A DNA stretch of 64,000 nucleotides from Mesorhizobium sp. (GTDB lineage Bacteria > Pseudomonadota > Alphaproteobacteria > Rhizobiales > Rhizobiaceae), in assembly GCF_016793485.1 (NCBI RefSeq), contig NZ_JAEULZ010000016.1, positions 219,837 through 283,836 of the forward strand. Direction: 5' to 3'. Under the pieces are notes generated by a model. It had not been told where the DNA came from. It searched no databases and saw only the letters and a program-made list of their open reading frames with translations. Numbering within the stretch: the stretch's first letter is position 1; each line of letters starts with the position of its first letter. Below are positions 45,364-54,846 of this stretch, piece by piece. Position numbers and translations under genes: made by a program.

Positions 45364-45753
45364 GTGTCACCTCGCAAGCTGATCTCCACCGGCTCGCCCT
45401 TCGAGAAGACCGCCGGCTATAGCCGAGCGGTCGTGCAGGGCGACTGGTGTTTCGTCGCCGGCACCACCGGCTACGACTACACAACCATGACGATGCCCGA
45501 CAGCGTCGAGGATCAGACGCGCAACTGCCTTGCCACGATCGGCAAGGCGCTGGCCGAAGGCGGCTTCTCTCTCGAGGACGTGGTGCGGGCGCATTACTAC
45601 ATCACCGACCAGTCCTATGCCGACATCGTGTTCCCGATTCTCGGCGAGACGTTCGGCGACATCCGGCCGGCCGCGACGATGATCGTGTGCCAGCTCAACA
45701 AGCCCGAGATGAAGATCGAGATCGAGGTCACGGCGCTGCGGCGCACGGCCTGA
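45364..45753 (+). CDS. RidA-family protein
   Basis: A 129-residue protein of the RidA/YjgF/YER057c family. GSPFEKTAGYSRAVVQGDWCFVAGTTGYD, EDQTRNCLATIGKALAEGGFSLEDVVRAHYYI and IRPAATMIVCQLNKPEMKIEIEVTALR are typical, with the Arg and Glu that hold the enamine/imine in RidA. The Cys in the barrel is also present. Starts at GTG, 10 bases after leuD, so probably in the leuD operon. Confidence 0.85.
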   Translation: MSPRKLISTGSPFEKTAGYSRAVVQGDWCFVAGTTGYDYTTMTMPDSVEDQTRNCLATIGKALAEGGFSLEDVVRAHYYITDQSYADIVFPILGETFGDIRPAATMIVCQLNKPEMKIEIEVTALRRTA

Positions 45754-45760
45754 TCGCGGC

Positions 45761-47314
45761 ATGGCGCACGGCATCCACCATGTCACGCTGATCACCCGCA
45801 AGGTGCAGGCGAACGTCGATTTCTACGCCGGCTTCCTTGGCCTCAGGCTCGTCAAGCGCACGGCGGGCTTCGAGGACGCCAACCAGCTCCATCTGATCTA
45901 TGGCGATGCGGCTGGCAGTCCCGGCACGCTCGTCACCTTCCTTGTCTGGGAGGACGGCGCACCGGGCCGTGTCGGTCTCGGCCAGATCAGTGAACTGTCG
46001 CTTGCCATCGACAAGGCGAGCATAGGTTTCTGGCTGACACGCGCGCTGTCATTCGGGGTTCAGGTCGAAGGGCCTGCCGACGAGTTCGGCGAACCCGTGC
46101 TGCGCCTGAAGGACCCTGATGGCATCATCGTGAAACTGGTCGGGACGGAGGGCATGCCTTCGCCGAATCCTTGGCCGGCTAAGGGTATCCCGGCGCAGGA
46201 TGTCGTCGGCCCCGTCCGCGCCGTGACAATCCTTGCCGAGGACGCCGACCTCACCGCGAGCTTCCTCAAGCGCCATTTTGGCTACCGTGACGGCGCACGC
46301 AATGAAGCCGCTACGCGGGTCGTTTCCCCGTCGGGCGATGCAATAGACCTCAGGCAGGCGGCCGGTTTCTGGACCAGCGCGCCTGGCACTGGAACCGTTG
46401 ATCACGTCGCCCTGCGCGCAACCCACATCGCCGAGGTCGAGGCCACGCAGGCGGAACTCTCCACATCGAATGCGTCCGCCACCAATGCCCACGACCGCAA
46501 ATATTTCTATTCGCTCTACGTCCGCGAACCCGGCGGTGCGCTGATCGAGCTCGCGACGGACGGGCCGGGCATGACGGTAGACGAACCTGCTGAAAGCCTT
46601 GGCGAGAAACTGTTCTTCCCGCCGGGATTGCCTGAACCCGAGGCCGACATGACGGCGCGCCTGCCGCAATTCGGCATGCCGGGCGAGCCGAGGACGATCT
46701 ATCGCAACCTTCCCTTCGTGCACCGCATTTTCGAACCCGAGCAACCGGATGGCTCGACGCTGATCCTGCTGCACGGCTCGGGCGGCAACGAAACAAGCCT
46801 GCTCGCCTTTGGCCGGCGGGTTGCTCCGCAGTCCACGCTGCTCGCATTGAGAGGCCGCAGCGTCGAAGAAGGGGCGCCGCGCTGGTTCCGTCGCTTCCCC
46901 AGCGGTTTCGACCAGGCCGACATTCGCGCCGAGGCTGATGCCTTTGCAGCGTTCATCGAAGGCGCGTTGGCCGCCTATGGGATCGATCTGCAAAAGACGC
47001 TCTTCATTGGCCAGTCGAACGGCGCGAACTTCATCGCGGCCTTCATGCAGCTTCATCCCGGCATTGTCCGGCTTGCGGCACTGCTGCGACCGGTGCAGGT
47101 GCTCGATGAAGCACCAACGCCGGACCTCGCCCAAGTGGAGGTTCTGGCAGCATTGGGCTCGACGGACCCCTTCCGCGACGGTGGCTCGGACCTTGCCGCC
47201 ACTCTTCGCGAGTGTGGTGCGGAGGTCGAGGAAGTCATCGTCGAGGCCGGCCACGATCTGGCCGATGCGGATGCTCCCGCCGTGGCGGAATGGTTGCGAC
47301 GCCGCAGGTTTTGA
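45761..47314 (+). CDS. Fusion of MhqO-type VOC dioxygenase and MhqD-type carboxylesterase
   Basis: A 517-residue two-domain protein. Residues 1-310 are two glyoxalase/VOC modules of the ring-cleaving dioxygenase MhqO type (GIHHVTLITRKVQANVDFYAGFLGLRLVKRT...; VDHVALRATHIAEVE...; YVREPGGALIELATD). Residues 315-517 are an alpha/beta hydrolase of the phospholipase/carboxylesterase type, with LILLHGSGGNETSLL, the nucleophile GQSNGAN (Ser at about 411) and the late Asp and His (VEAGHDL). In Bacillus, MhqO and MhqD are separate proteins that detoxify hydroquinones. Here they are one chain, after RidA and before leuB. Confidence 0.85.
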   Translation: MAHGIHHVTLITRKVQANVDFYAGFLGLRLVKRTAGFEDANQLHLIYGDAAGSPGTLVTFLVWEDGAPGRVGLGQISELSLAIDKASIGFWLTRALSFGVQVEGPADEFGEPVLRLKDPDGIIVKLVGTEGMPSPNPWPAKGIPAQDVVGPVRAVTILAEDADLTASFLKRHFGYRDGARNEAATRVVSPSGDAIDLRQAAGFWTSAPGTGTVDHVALRATHIAEVEATQAELSTSNASATNAHDRKYFYSLYVREPGGALIELATDGPGMTVDEPAESLGEKLFFPPGLPEPEADMTARLPQFGMPGEPRTIYRNLPFVHRIFEPEQPDGSTLILLHGSGGNETSLLAFGRRVAPQSTLLALRGRSVEEGAPRWFRRFPSGFDQADIRAEADAFAAFIEGALAAYGIDLQKTLFIGQSNGANFIAAFMQLHPGIVRLAALLRPVQVLDEAPTPDLAQVEVLAALGSTDPFRDGGSDLAATLRECGAEVEEVIVEAGHDLADADAPAVAEWLRRRRF

Positions 47315-47395
47315 CCCTTGCGCGTCCAACGCCGGGCGTTTAGCAAGGCACCGGTTTTGGCCACCCGTTCATTTTCAGACGCATAGGGGCGTTTC

Positions 47396-48499
47396 ATGGC
47401 ATCGAAGAAGCTTTTCCTCCTTCCCGGCGACGGCATCGGTCCCGAGGCCATGGGCGAGGTCAAGAAACTCATCGCCGCCATGAACGACAAGCTCGGGAGC
47501 GGTTTCGAAACAGAGGAAGGTCTGGTTGGCGGCTCGGCCTACGACGCGCACGGCCAGGCGATTTCCGAGAACGACATGGCTAAGGCGCTTGCCGCCGACG
47601 CGGTGCTGTTCGGCGCGGTCGGCGGCCCGAAATGGGACGGCGTTCCTTACGATGTCCGCCCCGAAGCCGGCCTGCTGCGCCTGCGCAAGGACCTTGAGCT
47701 GTTTGCGAACCTCCGTCCGGCCATCTGCTACCCGGCGCTCGCCGCGTCGTCGTCGCTGAAGCAGGACGTTGTCGAAGGCCTCGACATCCTCATCATCCGC
47801 GAACTGACCGGCGGCGTCTATTTCGGCGAGCCGAAGACGATCACCGATCTCGGCAACGGCCAGAAGCGCGCCATCGACACGCAGGTCTACGACACCTTCG
47901 AAATCGAGCGCATTTCGAGCGTCGCCTTCGAACTGGCCCGCACGCGCAAGAACCACGTCACCTCGATGGAAAAGCGCAACGTCATGAAATCGGGCGTGCT
48001 CTGGAACGAGGTGGTGACCGCCACGCACAAGGCGAAATATTCCGACGTGAAGCTCGACCACATGCTGGCCGACGCAGGCGGCATGCAGCTGGTGCGCTGG
48101 CCGAAGCAGTTCGACGTCATCGTCACCGACAATCTGTTCGGCGACATGCTTTCGGATATCGCCGCCATGCTCACAGGATCGATCGGCATGCTGCCATCGG
48201 CATCGCTTGGTGCACCCGACGCCAAGACCGGCAAGCGCAAGGCGCTCTACGAGCCGGTGCACGGCTCCGCGCCCGACATCGCCGGACAGGGCATCGCCAA
48301 TCCGATCGCCATGCTCGCTTCCTTTGGCATGTGCCTGCGCTATTCCTTCAACATGATCGAGGAGGCCGACCGGCTCGACGCCGCCATCGCATCGGTACTC
48401 GACGCCGGCCTGCGCACGAAGGACATCATGTCGGAGGGCATGACCGAGATCGGCACCGTGGCGATGGGCGACGCAATCATCGCGAAGTTTCTCGTCTGA
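47396..48499 (+). CDS. leuB: 3-isopropylmalate dehydrogenase
   Basis: A 367-residue NAD-dependent beta-decarboxylating dehydrogenase with [19 protein letters not shown] at the N-terminus, [17 protein letters not shown], and the NAD-site [28 protein letters not shown] ... [21 protein letters not shown]. Full length for LeuB. Catalyses oxidation and decarboxylation of 3-isopropylmalate in leucine synthesis. An imperfect hairpin without T-run follows at about 48530-48547. Confidence 0.95.
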   Translation: MASKKLFLLPGDGIGPEAMGEVKKLIAAMNDKLGSGFETEEGLVGGSAYDAHGQAISENDMAKALAADAVLFGAVGGPKWDGVPYDVRPEAGLLRLRKDLELFANLRPAICYPALAASSSLKQDVVEGLDILIIRELTGGVYFGEPKTITDLGNGQKRAIDTQVYDTFEIERISSVAFELARTRKNHVTSMEKRNVMKSGVLWNEVVTATHKAKYSDVKLDHMLADAGGMQLVRWPKQFDVIVTDNLFGDMLSDIAAMLTGSIGMLPSASLGAPDAKTGKRKALYEPVHGSAPDIAGQGIANPIAMLASFGMCLRYSFNMIEEADRLDAAIASVLDAGLRTKDIMSEGMTEIGTVAMGDAIIAKFLV

Positions 48500-48632
48500 A
48501 GCTTATCCCCGCGCCACTCACCTGACTGATCCGGCCATTCGGCCGGAACTCGGTCAGGCTACTGTCCATCTGGCCATCGCAAATGTCGCTTTTGCCGCTA
48601 CGCAAAACGCGCCGGACAGGCAATCTCGCCGG

Positions 48633-49919
48633 ATGGACGCCAAAGCCTTCGCCCAAATGAGTTCATCCGACGCCGCGAGGCAGTCGCCGCGCATGCTGGT
48701 GGCCGTGGTGTCCGTCATTCTCTCGACGACGCTCATCGCCATCGGCAACGGGCTGATGTTCGCATACATCCCCGTGCGTCTCGGCGCGGAAGGCTTTGAT
48801 CCGACGTGGGCCGGCAGCATCCTGACCGGCTTGTCTGCCGGCGGCATCGCTGGATGCCTGCTGACCGGCAAGCTTGTCAGCCGTATAGGACACGCCCGTG
48901 CCTACATGGTGATGTCCGCGCTGATCGTACTGTCCAATGCCGGCGTCGCGGCCGGCCCGTATCCGGTTGTCTGGATCGCCGCACGCGCACTCTACGGTTT
49001 TGGCATGTGCGCGCTGTTCATCGTGGCGCAAAGCTGGCTGAACGACGCCGTCGGCAATGCGATCCGCGGCCGCGTGATGGCCGTGTTCTACGTCAGCTAC
49101 ATCGTCGCGATGGGTCTCGGCTCGCTGATGATGGCGGTGCTCGACGTCAATTCTGCGCAGGCGCCACTGATCGGTATCGTCTTTACCGCGCTGTCCATGC
49201 TGCCTGTCGGAATGACCCGGCTTGCGCAGCCGCCAGCGCCACAGGCCGCGTCCGTTGCGCTCAGGCGATCGTGGCGGATTTCGCCGGTCGGCGTCACCGG
49301 CATGCTGGCCGTAGGCGGGCTTTCGATGATGATCGCGGGCTTTGCCCCGATCCACGCTACGACGAAAGGGTTCTCCCAACAGGAAGTGGCGGCGCTGATG
49401 TTCGCGATGCCGCTCGGCGCGCTGATCCTGCAGATTCCGTTCGGCTGGATTTCCGACCGGACCGACCGGCGCTATGTGTTGATCGCGGCTTCGCTGCTGG
49501 TGGGGGTGACAGGTATCGCCGCCGCCCGTTTCGATGCAGCGCCGCTTGTCGTTATCCTGGCGATCTATTTGATCTGGAGCGGCGCGTCGGAATCCATCTA
49601 CTCGCTCTCGACCGCCCATGCGAGCGACCGCGCTTCGCAGGAGGATCTGGTGGCGCTTTCCGCCACCCTTCTTTTCACCTGGTCGGTGGCCGGGTTCATC
49701 ACCCCTGCCGTCGGAACCGTGCTCACCGCCACCTTCGGCACCCAGTCCTTCATCTATGTGGCGATCTCGATCGCATTTGCCTATGCGCTCTTCGTTGTCT
49801 GGCGTGTCTCGACAACGCGTCCCGTTCCAGCCGAGGAGACCGGCAATTTCGCGCCGATGACGGCACAGGCGCCGGTGCCGGTCGATCTGGCGTTTCCGAC
49901 GGACCAGGACCCCCGATAG
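48633..49919 (+). CDS. MFS transporter
   Basis: A 428-residue carrier with twelve predicted membrane segments, N-terminus in the cytoplasm. GKLVSRIGHARAYMVM is the loop 2-3 motif, and GWISDRTDRRYVLIAASLL the matching loop 8-9 motif. The second half of the sequence (AMPLGALILQIPFGWISDR) resembles YcaD-type carriers. Substrate unknown. Convergent with the MscS-type channel gene. Confidence 0.82.
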   Translation: MDAKAFAQMSSSDAARQSPRMLVAVVSVILSTTLIAIGNGLMFAYIPVRLGAEGFDPTWAGSILTGLSAGGIAGCLLTGKLVSRIGHARAYMVMSALIVLSNAGVAAGPYPVVWIAARALYGFGMCALFIVAQSWLNDAVGNAIRGRVMAVFYVSYIVAMGLGSLMMAVLDVNSAQAPLIGIVFTALSMLPVGMTRLAQPPAPQAASVALRRSWRISPVGVTGMLAVGGLSMMIAGFAPIHATTKGFSQQEVAALMFAMPLGALILQIPFGWISDRTDRRYVLIAASLLVGVTGIAAARFDAAPLVVILAIYLIWSGASESIYSLSTAHASDRASQEDLVALSATLLFTWSVAGFITPAVGTVLTATFGTQSFIYVAISIAFAYALFVVWRVSTTRPVPAEETGNFAPMTAQAPVPVDLAFPTDQDPR

Positions 49920-49932
49920 CGAACCTCAGTCC

Positions 49933-50787
49933 CTACTGGGTTGGCATCGAGCCGCGGTAGACGACTTCCTGCTGCAGAAAAGGCATCGAGATGCCTTTTC
50001 TGTCGAAGGTCAGCTTTGCGAGCTTGGTCAGGTCCAGCTTGGTGCTGAAGAAGTCCTTGTCGTTGGTCCAGTAGCGCAACGTGATGGAAACGGCGCTGTC
50101 GCCGAGCTCGCTGACAAAGGCCACCGGCGCCGGCTGGTGGCTGACACGCCTGTCCGCGCGCGCAAGATCGATCATTGTCGCCTGGGCGAGGTCGATGTCA
50201 TCGCCGTAGCCAATGCCGACCGTTATGTCGTTTCGCCTGACACCGTTGCGGTTCATGTTGTAGACCGGCTCGTTCCAGAGTTTCGAGTTCGGCGCCAGGA
50301 TGTATGTACCGTCGACCGCCCGCAGGCGCGTCGCGAAAAGGCCGATCTCTTCCACCGTACCGTCTATCGCCCCGACCTTGATCGCCTCCCCTATTCGGAA
50401 CGGCCTCAGGAACAAGAGCATCATTCCGGCCGCGATGTTCTGCAGCGTTCCCTGCAGGGCGAGGCCGATGGCGAGGCCGATGGCGCCGATCGCGGCGATG
50501 ATCGATGCCGTCTGGACGCCGAACTGACCGAGCACCATCACGATTACGATGATGAGGATCGCGTAGCGTGCACCCGTTGATATGAAGCGCGAAAGCGTAG
50601 TGTCGAACCCTCGCACCTTGCCAAGTCCCGCAAAGATCGAACGCTCGACAAATCCCGCGACGATCCAACCGGCGACCAGCAGGATGACGGCGCCGATGAC
50701 CGAAAAAGAGTAGGAGATGGCCAGTCCGCTGACCTGTGCCACGCCGGCCTGGATGGCGATCCATGTGTTCTGGGGGTCGAGTTCCAT
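49933..50787 (-). CDS. MscS-family mechanosensitive channel
   Basis: A 284-residue small-conductance channel protein. Three N-terminal membrane helices are followed by the TM3 pore helix with Gly/Ala pattern (ASIIAAIGAIGLAIGLALQGTLQNIAAGMMLLFLRPF) and the beta domain (VGAIDGTVEEIGLFATRLR). ATG 50787 has GGAG upstream; the longer frame to 50886 is rejected. It relieves osmotic stress. Confidence 0.9.
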   Translation of the reverse strand: MELDPQNTWIAIQAGVAQVSGLAISYSFSVIGAVILLVAGWIVAGFVERSIFAGLGKVRGFDTTLSRFISTGARYAILIIVIVMVLGQFGVQTASIIAAIGAIGLAIGLALQGTLQNIAAGMMLLFLRPFRIGEAIKVGAIDGTVEEIGLFATRLRAVDGTYILAPNSKLWNEPVYNMNRNGVRRNDITVGIGYGDDIDLAQATMIDLARADRRVSHQPAPVAFVSELGDSAVSITLRYWTNDKDFFSTKLDLTKLAKLTFDRKGISMPFLQQEVVYRGSMPTQ

Positions 50788-50937
50788 GCTTGGCTCCGTC
50801 TTGTCTACCAAGCCATAACCCATTCTGCGCCGATGCGTTCCGGTCGGCAGTTGCTCGCGTGCAGCCGTCTTGAAACTGCAATGCAACTCTGCCTATCTTC
50901 ATGGTGCCGGCTGATTTGCGCCGGTGGTTGTTCTGTC

Positions 50938-51363
50938 GTGAAAGGAAAGACACTGAGAACAGCATTACGGAAGAAGGCGGACATTCTGCCTTCGCCGGCC
51001 GGGTTAGGCGGCAGTGACGCTTCGTCCCGCGCCCTACAAACAGTCCTTGCCAGTCTGGAAGACTCCAAGGCAGAAAACATCGTCTCCATCGACATTCAGG
51101 GCAAATCCAGTCTCGGCGACTATATGGTCGTCGCGTCAGGCCGTTCGCACCGCCATGTCGCCGCCGTCTCCGAGCACCTGCTGAAGGCGCTGAAGGAAGC
51201 CGGGCTGGGCAACGCGCGGGTCGAGGGTCTGTCCGGCGCGGACTGGGTCCTCATCGATGCAGGCGACGTGATCGTGCACGTCTTCCGCCCCGAAATCCGC
51301 GAGTTCTACAACATCGAGAAGATGTGGCAGGCTCCGGATCTCGAGGAAGAGACGATCCACTAG
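50938..51363 (+). CDS. rsfS: Ribosomal silencing factor RsfS
   Basis: A 141-residue protein of the RsfS/Iojap family: LEDSKAENIVSIDIQGKSSLGDYMVVASGRSHRHVAAVSEHLLKALKEAGL and GADWVLIDAGDVIVHVFRPEIREFYNIEKMW. It binds ribosomal protein L14 and blocks subunit joining in starvation. The GTG at 50938 gives the usual length; the ATG/GTG further upstream at 50833 would add a region not seen in the family. First gene of the conserved rsfS-rlmH-envC-ctpA run. Confidence 0.92.
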   Translation: MKGKTLRTALRKKADILPSPAGLGGSDASSRALQTVLASLEDSKAENIVSIDIQGKSSLGDYMVVASGRSHRHVAAVSEHLLKALKEAGLGNARVEGLSGADWVLIDAGDVIVHVFRPEIREFYNIEKMWQAPDLEEETIH

Positions 51364-51475
51364 GCAGGGAGGATCGGTCCGTCAGGATCGGTCGAACGTC
51401 CGGCCGTACGGGAATTCCGGAACCGGCGCGGTTTCGGTATACCCTTGTGCGGCGTGGAACGAGGCCCGTGGACGG

Positions 51476-51955
51476 ATGAAGATTTCCTTATTTGCCGTGG
51501 GCCGCATGAAGTCCGGCCCCGAGAAGGAACTTGCCGACCGCTACGTCGAGCGGTTCGCGAAGAGCGGTCCGCCCTTGGGCCTGGAATTTGCCGGCCTGAC
51601 CGAAATCCCGGAAAGCCGCGCGCATTCGACCGCCGAGCGCAAGCGTGAGGAAGGCGAGCGGCTAAGGCAGCACGTGGCCGGCGGTGCGCTCATCCTGCTC
51701 GACGAGCGCGGCAAGAACATCACCTCGCAGCATTTTGCCGATCGCATCGCTGCTTTTCGCGATGGCGGGCGGCGATCGCTGGTCGTCGCGATCGGCGGGC
51801 CTGATGGCCACGATCCGTCGCTGCGCGAGAGCGCCGATCTGGTCCTTTCCTTCGGCGCGCAGACATGGCCGCACCAGATGGTGCGCATCATGCTCGGCGA
51901 ACAGCTGTACCGTGCCGCCACGATCCTGTCCGGCCATCCCTATCACCGCGTTTGA
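51476..51955 (+). CDS. rlmH: 23S rRNA pseudouridine-1915 methyltransferase RlmH
   Basis: A 159-residue SPOUT methyltransferase. KISLFAVGRMKSGPEKELADRYVERF at the start and LDERGKNITSQHFADRIAAFRDGG ... VVAIGGPDGH ... LSFGAQTWPHQMVRIMLGEQLYRAATILSGHPYHR at the end form the trefoil-knot AdoMet site. Methylates m3-Psi1915 in helix 69 of the 50S subunit. Lies 112 bases after rsfS. Confidence 0.95.
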   Translation: MKISLFAVGRMKSGPEKELADRYVERFAKSGPPLGLEFAGLTEIPESRAHSTAERKREEGERLRQHVAGGALILLDERGKNITSQHFADRIAAFRDGGRRSLVVAIGGPDGHDPSLRESADLVLSFGAQTWPHQMVRIMLGEQLYRAATILSGHPYHRV

Positions 51956-52107
51956 TCTGTGGCCCGTCCAAGCCCTGCTGATTTCCGACAAAATCCGATG
52001 CCATGCGGATCGAACCGGCACGCATGGTTGATGCTTCGTTAACGAAGCGGCCGCTAGGATCGGTGTTTCGGCGCGCGGGCAGGCCGCGGTCGCGGATTTC
52101 GAGACGA

Positions 52108-53433
52108 ATGACGGTTTCGCCAGGGGAACGAACAGGGTGGTGGCGCGCGACGGCGATGGCGTTGTCGCTTGCCGCCGTGCCGTCCTTCCCCATTGCCGCC
52201 GAAGCGCAGTCCGCGACCCTCGAATGGCGCGAGATGAACGAGCGGCGCGCCGAATACGATCGCGTCGCCCGCGAAATCACCCTTTCCGAAGAGCGGCGCG
52301 CGTCGCTTGCGGCCGACATTGCCAAGATCAAGAAGGACAGCACATCGATCACCGCCGCGCTCATCCAGTCGGCCAAGACCGAGCGGAAGCTGAGTCAGGA
52401 CATCGAAGACATTACCGGCCGCGTCGAGGCGTTGAAGACGCAGGAGGACGGCATCAAGGCCTCGCTTGCCGCCCGGCGCGCGGTTCTCGCCGAAGTTCTG
52501 GGGGCGCTCCAGCGCATGGGGCTGAACCCGCCGCCTGCGATCCTCGTGACGCCGGACGACGCGTTGGCTTCCGTGCGCAGCGCCATCATGCTGGGCGCGG
52601 TGGTGCCGGGCCTGCGCAAGGAGACCGAGGCGCTGGTCGCCGACCTCACCGAGCTTTCGCGCATCGCAGCCTCGATCGAGGATGAGCGCGGTCGTCTGGC
52701 CGCGGCCTTCTCGGAGCAACTCGCGGAAAAGAACCGCCTGGAACTCCTCGTCCAGGAAAAGCAGCGCCTGCAAGCCGAGCAGGAAACGGCGCTTGTCTCG
52801 GAGAAGGACCGCGCTGCCGAACTCGCCGGCAAGGCGAGGACCCTGAAGGAGCTTGTCGCCGCACTCGAAAAACAGATGGACGAAGCGCAGAAGGCGCGGC
52901 TGGCGGAAGCCGAACGCAAGCGCCAGACCGACGAGTTCGCAACGCTGCCTGTTCCCGAGGAGAATCAACTGGCGCCGAGCGTCTCGTTCGCGTCCCTACG
53001 CGGCCGACTGGACCCGCCGGTTTCCGGGCGTTTCGTGCGCCGTTTCGCCGGCGACGACAATAACGGCGGCGTGATGCAGGGGGACATGCTTGCGACACAA
53101 TCGGGAGCAATCGTCACCTCACCGTCTGACGGGAGCGTTCTTTATGCGGGGCCATTCCGTTCTTATGGACAACTCTTGATCCTGAATGCCGGGGACGGCT
53201 ATCATATCGTCCTGGCCGGGATGAGCAGAATCAGTGTCGTGTCGGGGCAGGCCGTGCTGGCAGGCGAGCCGATCGGCGCGATGGGTGAGGCCAGGGTCGC
53301 GAGCGCCTCGGCGGAGACCCTTGGAAATGCTTCTGCGGAACTCTACGTGGAGTTCCGAAAAGATGGAAAACCCGTCGATCCAGCCCCGTGGTGGGCGGAC
53401 CGGCAGTCTGGAAGGACAGCAAATGGTACGTAA
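52108..53433 (+). CDS. Murein hydrolase activator, EnvC-like
   Basis: About 441 residues: a signal peptide (WWRATAMALSLAAVPSFPIAAEAQS), long coiled-coil (residues 40-270), then a degenerate LytM/M23 domain. At the usual HxGxD zinc site the sequence has GGVMQGDML, and at the HxH site YHIVLAGM, so the domain is not a peptidase. That is the EnvC pattern: it activates amidases at the division site. The start at 52108 fits the signal peptide; in-frame ATGs at 52003 and 52024 are possible. It overlaps ctpA by 11 bases, which suggests co-translation. Confidence 0.88.
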   Translation: MTVSPGERTGWWRATAMALSLAAVPSFPIAAEAQSATLEWREMNERRAEYDRVAREITLSEERRASLAADIAKIKKDSTSITAALIQSAKTERKLSQDIEDITGRVEALKTQEDGIKASLAARRAVLAEVLGALQRMGLNPPPAILVTPDDALASVRSAIMLGAVVPGLRKETEALVADLTELSRIAASIEDERGRLAAAFSEQLAEKNRLELLVQEKQRLQAEQETALVSEKDRAAELAGKARTLKELVAALEKQMDEAQKARLAEAERKRQTDEFATLPVPEENQLAPSVSFASLRGRLDPPVSGRFVRRFAGDDNNGGVMQGDMLATQSGAIVTSPSDGSVLYAGPFRSYGQLLILNAGDGYHIVLAGMSRISVVSGQAVLAGEPIGAMGEARVASASAETLGNASAELYVEFRKDGKPVDPAPWWADRQSGRTANGT

Positions 53434-54748
53434 AGTGTCGCTTCTGCTCGCAGGCGCCCTGATGGGAGCCTCGGCCATGAGCCTCGTCTACGGAGCGCCA
53501 GGTTCTACGGCCAACGCGGCAGGCTCCGATACATACAAGCAGCTTGCCATCTTCGGCGACATCTTCGAGCGGGTGCGCGCGCAGTACGTGACGCCGCCCG
53601 ACGAGAAGTCGCTGGTCGAGAACGCCATCAACGGCATGCTGACCTCGCTCGATCCCCATTCGTCCTACATGAATCCCGAAGCCGCCAAGGACATGCGGGT
53701 CCAGACCAAGGGTGAGTTCGGCGGGCTCGGCATCGAAGTGACGATGGAAAACGAACTCGTGAAGGTGATCACGCCGATCGACGATACGCCCGCCGCGAAG
53801 GCCGGTGTGCGCGCCGGCGATTACATCGCCCAGATCGATGGCGAGGAAGTGCGCGGCCTGACGCTCAATGACGCCGTCGAGAAGATGCGCGGCCTGGTCA
53901 ACACGCCGATCAAGCTGACGATCCTGCGCGAGGGCTCCGACAAGCCGATCGATATCACGGTGGTGCGCGACATCATCAAGGTGAAGGCGGTCAAGTACCG
54001 CGTCGAGGACGATGTCGGATACATGAAGATCACGTCCTTCACCGAAAAGACCTATGACGACCTCGAGGACGCGATAGCCAAGATCAAGGAACAGGTTCCG
54101 GACGACAAACTGAAGGGCTACGTGCTCGACCTGCGCCTCAACCCGGGCGGTCTGCTCGACCAGGCGGTCAGCGTCTCCGACGCCTTCCTCGACCGCGGCG
54201 AGATCGTCTCGACGCGTGGCCGCGACCCGAAGGACGTATCGCGCTTCGATGCGCGGGCGGGAGACGACATCGACGGCAAGCCGCTGATCGTGCTTGTCAA
54301 CGGCGGCTCCGCAAGCGCCTCCGAGATCGTCGCGGGGGCGCTGCAGGATCATCGCCGCGCGACGGTGGTGGGTACGACCTCATTCGGCAAGGGATCGGTG
54401 CAGACTATCATTCCGTTGTCGGAGAATGGCGCGCTGCGTCTGACGACGGCGCTCTACTACACGCCGGCCGGCAAATCGATCCAGGGCAAGGGCATCTCGC
54501 CTGACATCAAGGTCGAGCAGCCGCTGCCGGAGGATCTGGAGGGTCGTGACGTTACCCGTGGCGAGTCTGATCTGAAGGGCCATATCAAGGGTGCCGAGGA
54601 GAGCGACGAAGGCTCGGGTTCGGCTGCCTACGTGCCGCCGGATCCAAAGGACGACGTGCAGCTCGGCTATGCACTCGACCTGCTTCGCGGCATCAAGACC
54701 GATCCGGCGTTTCCGCCGAATCCCGACAAGGCCGTGATGAACCAGTAA
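53423..54748 (+). CDS. ctpA: Carboxy-terminal processing protease CtpA (S41)
   Basis: A 441-residue periplasmic protease. A signal peptide is followed by the N-terminal domain, a PDZ domain (about 90-170, GGLGIEVTMENELVKVITP) and the S41 catalytic core. The nucleophile Ser lies in NGGSASASEIVAGAL and the catalytic Lys in TTSFGKGSVQT; the GYVLDLRLNPGGLLDQ motif is also typical. It starts inside the EnvC-like gene (11-base overlap) with GAAGGA nearby. Rhizobial CtpA degrades envelope proteins and affects peptidoglycan hydrolases. Confidence 0.95.
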   Translation: MVRKVSLLLAGALMGASAMSLVYGAPGSTANAAGSDTYKQLAIFGDIFERVRAQYVTPPDEKSLVENAINGMLTSLDPHSSYMNPEAAKDMRVQTKGEFGGLGIEVTMENELVKVITPIDDTPAAKAGVRAGDYIAQIDGEEVRGLTLNDAVEKMRGLVNTPIKLTILREGSDKPIDITVVRDIIKVKAVKYRVEDDVGYMKITSFTEKTYDDLEDAIAKIKEQVPDDKLKGYVLDLRLNPGGLLDQAVSVSDAFLDRGEIVSTRGRDPKDVSRFDARAGDDIDGKPLIVLVNGGSASASEIVAGALQDHRRATVVGTTSFGKGSVQTIIPLSENGALRLTTALYYTPAGKSIQGKGISPDIKVEQPLPEDLEGRDVTRGESDLKGHIKGAEESDEGSGSAAYVPPDPKDDVQLGYALDLLRGIKTDPAFPPNPDKAVMNQ

Positions 54749-54846
54749 GGCTCGCGCCAGCCATAGGGTCTAGTGTGAATGCGTCCTGCCGGGACCGGAA
54801 GGTTCCGGCAGTTTGATTCAAGGACTTCCTATCAGGGAGTCGAACG

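Noticed and set aside
51431-51445. TATACCC sequence before rlmH as a fourth regulon site
   Set aside because: Only one half matches; no inverted GGTATAT arm follows.
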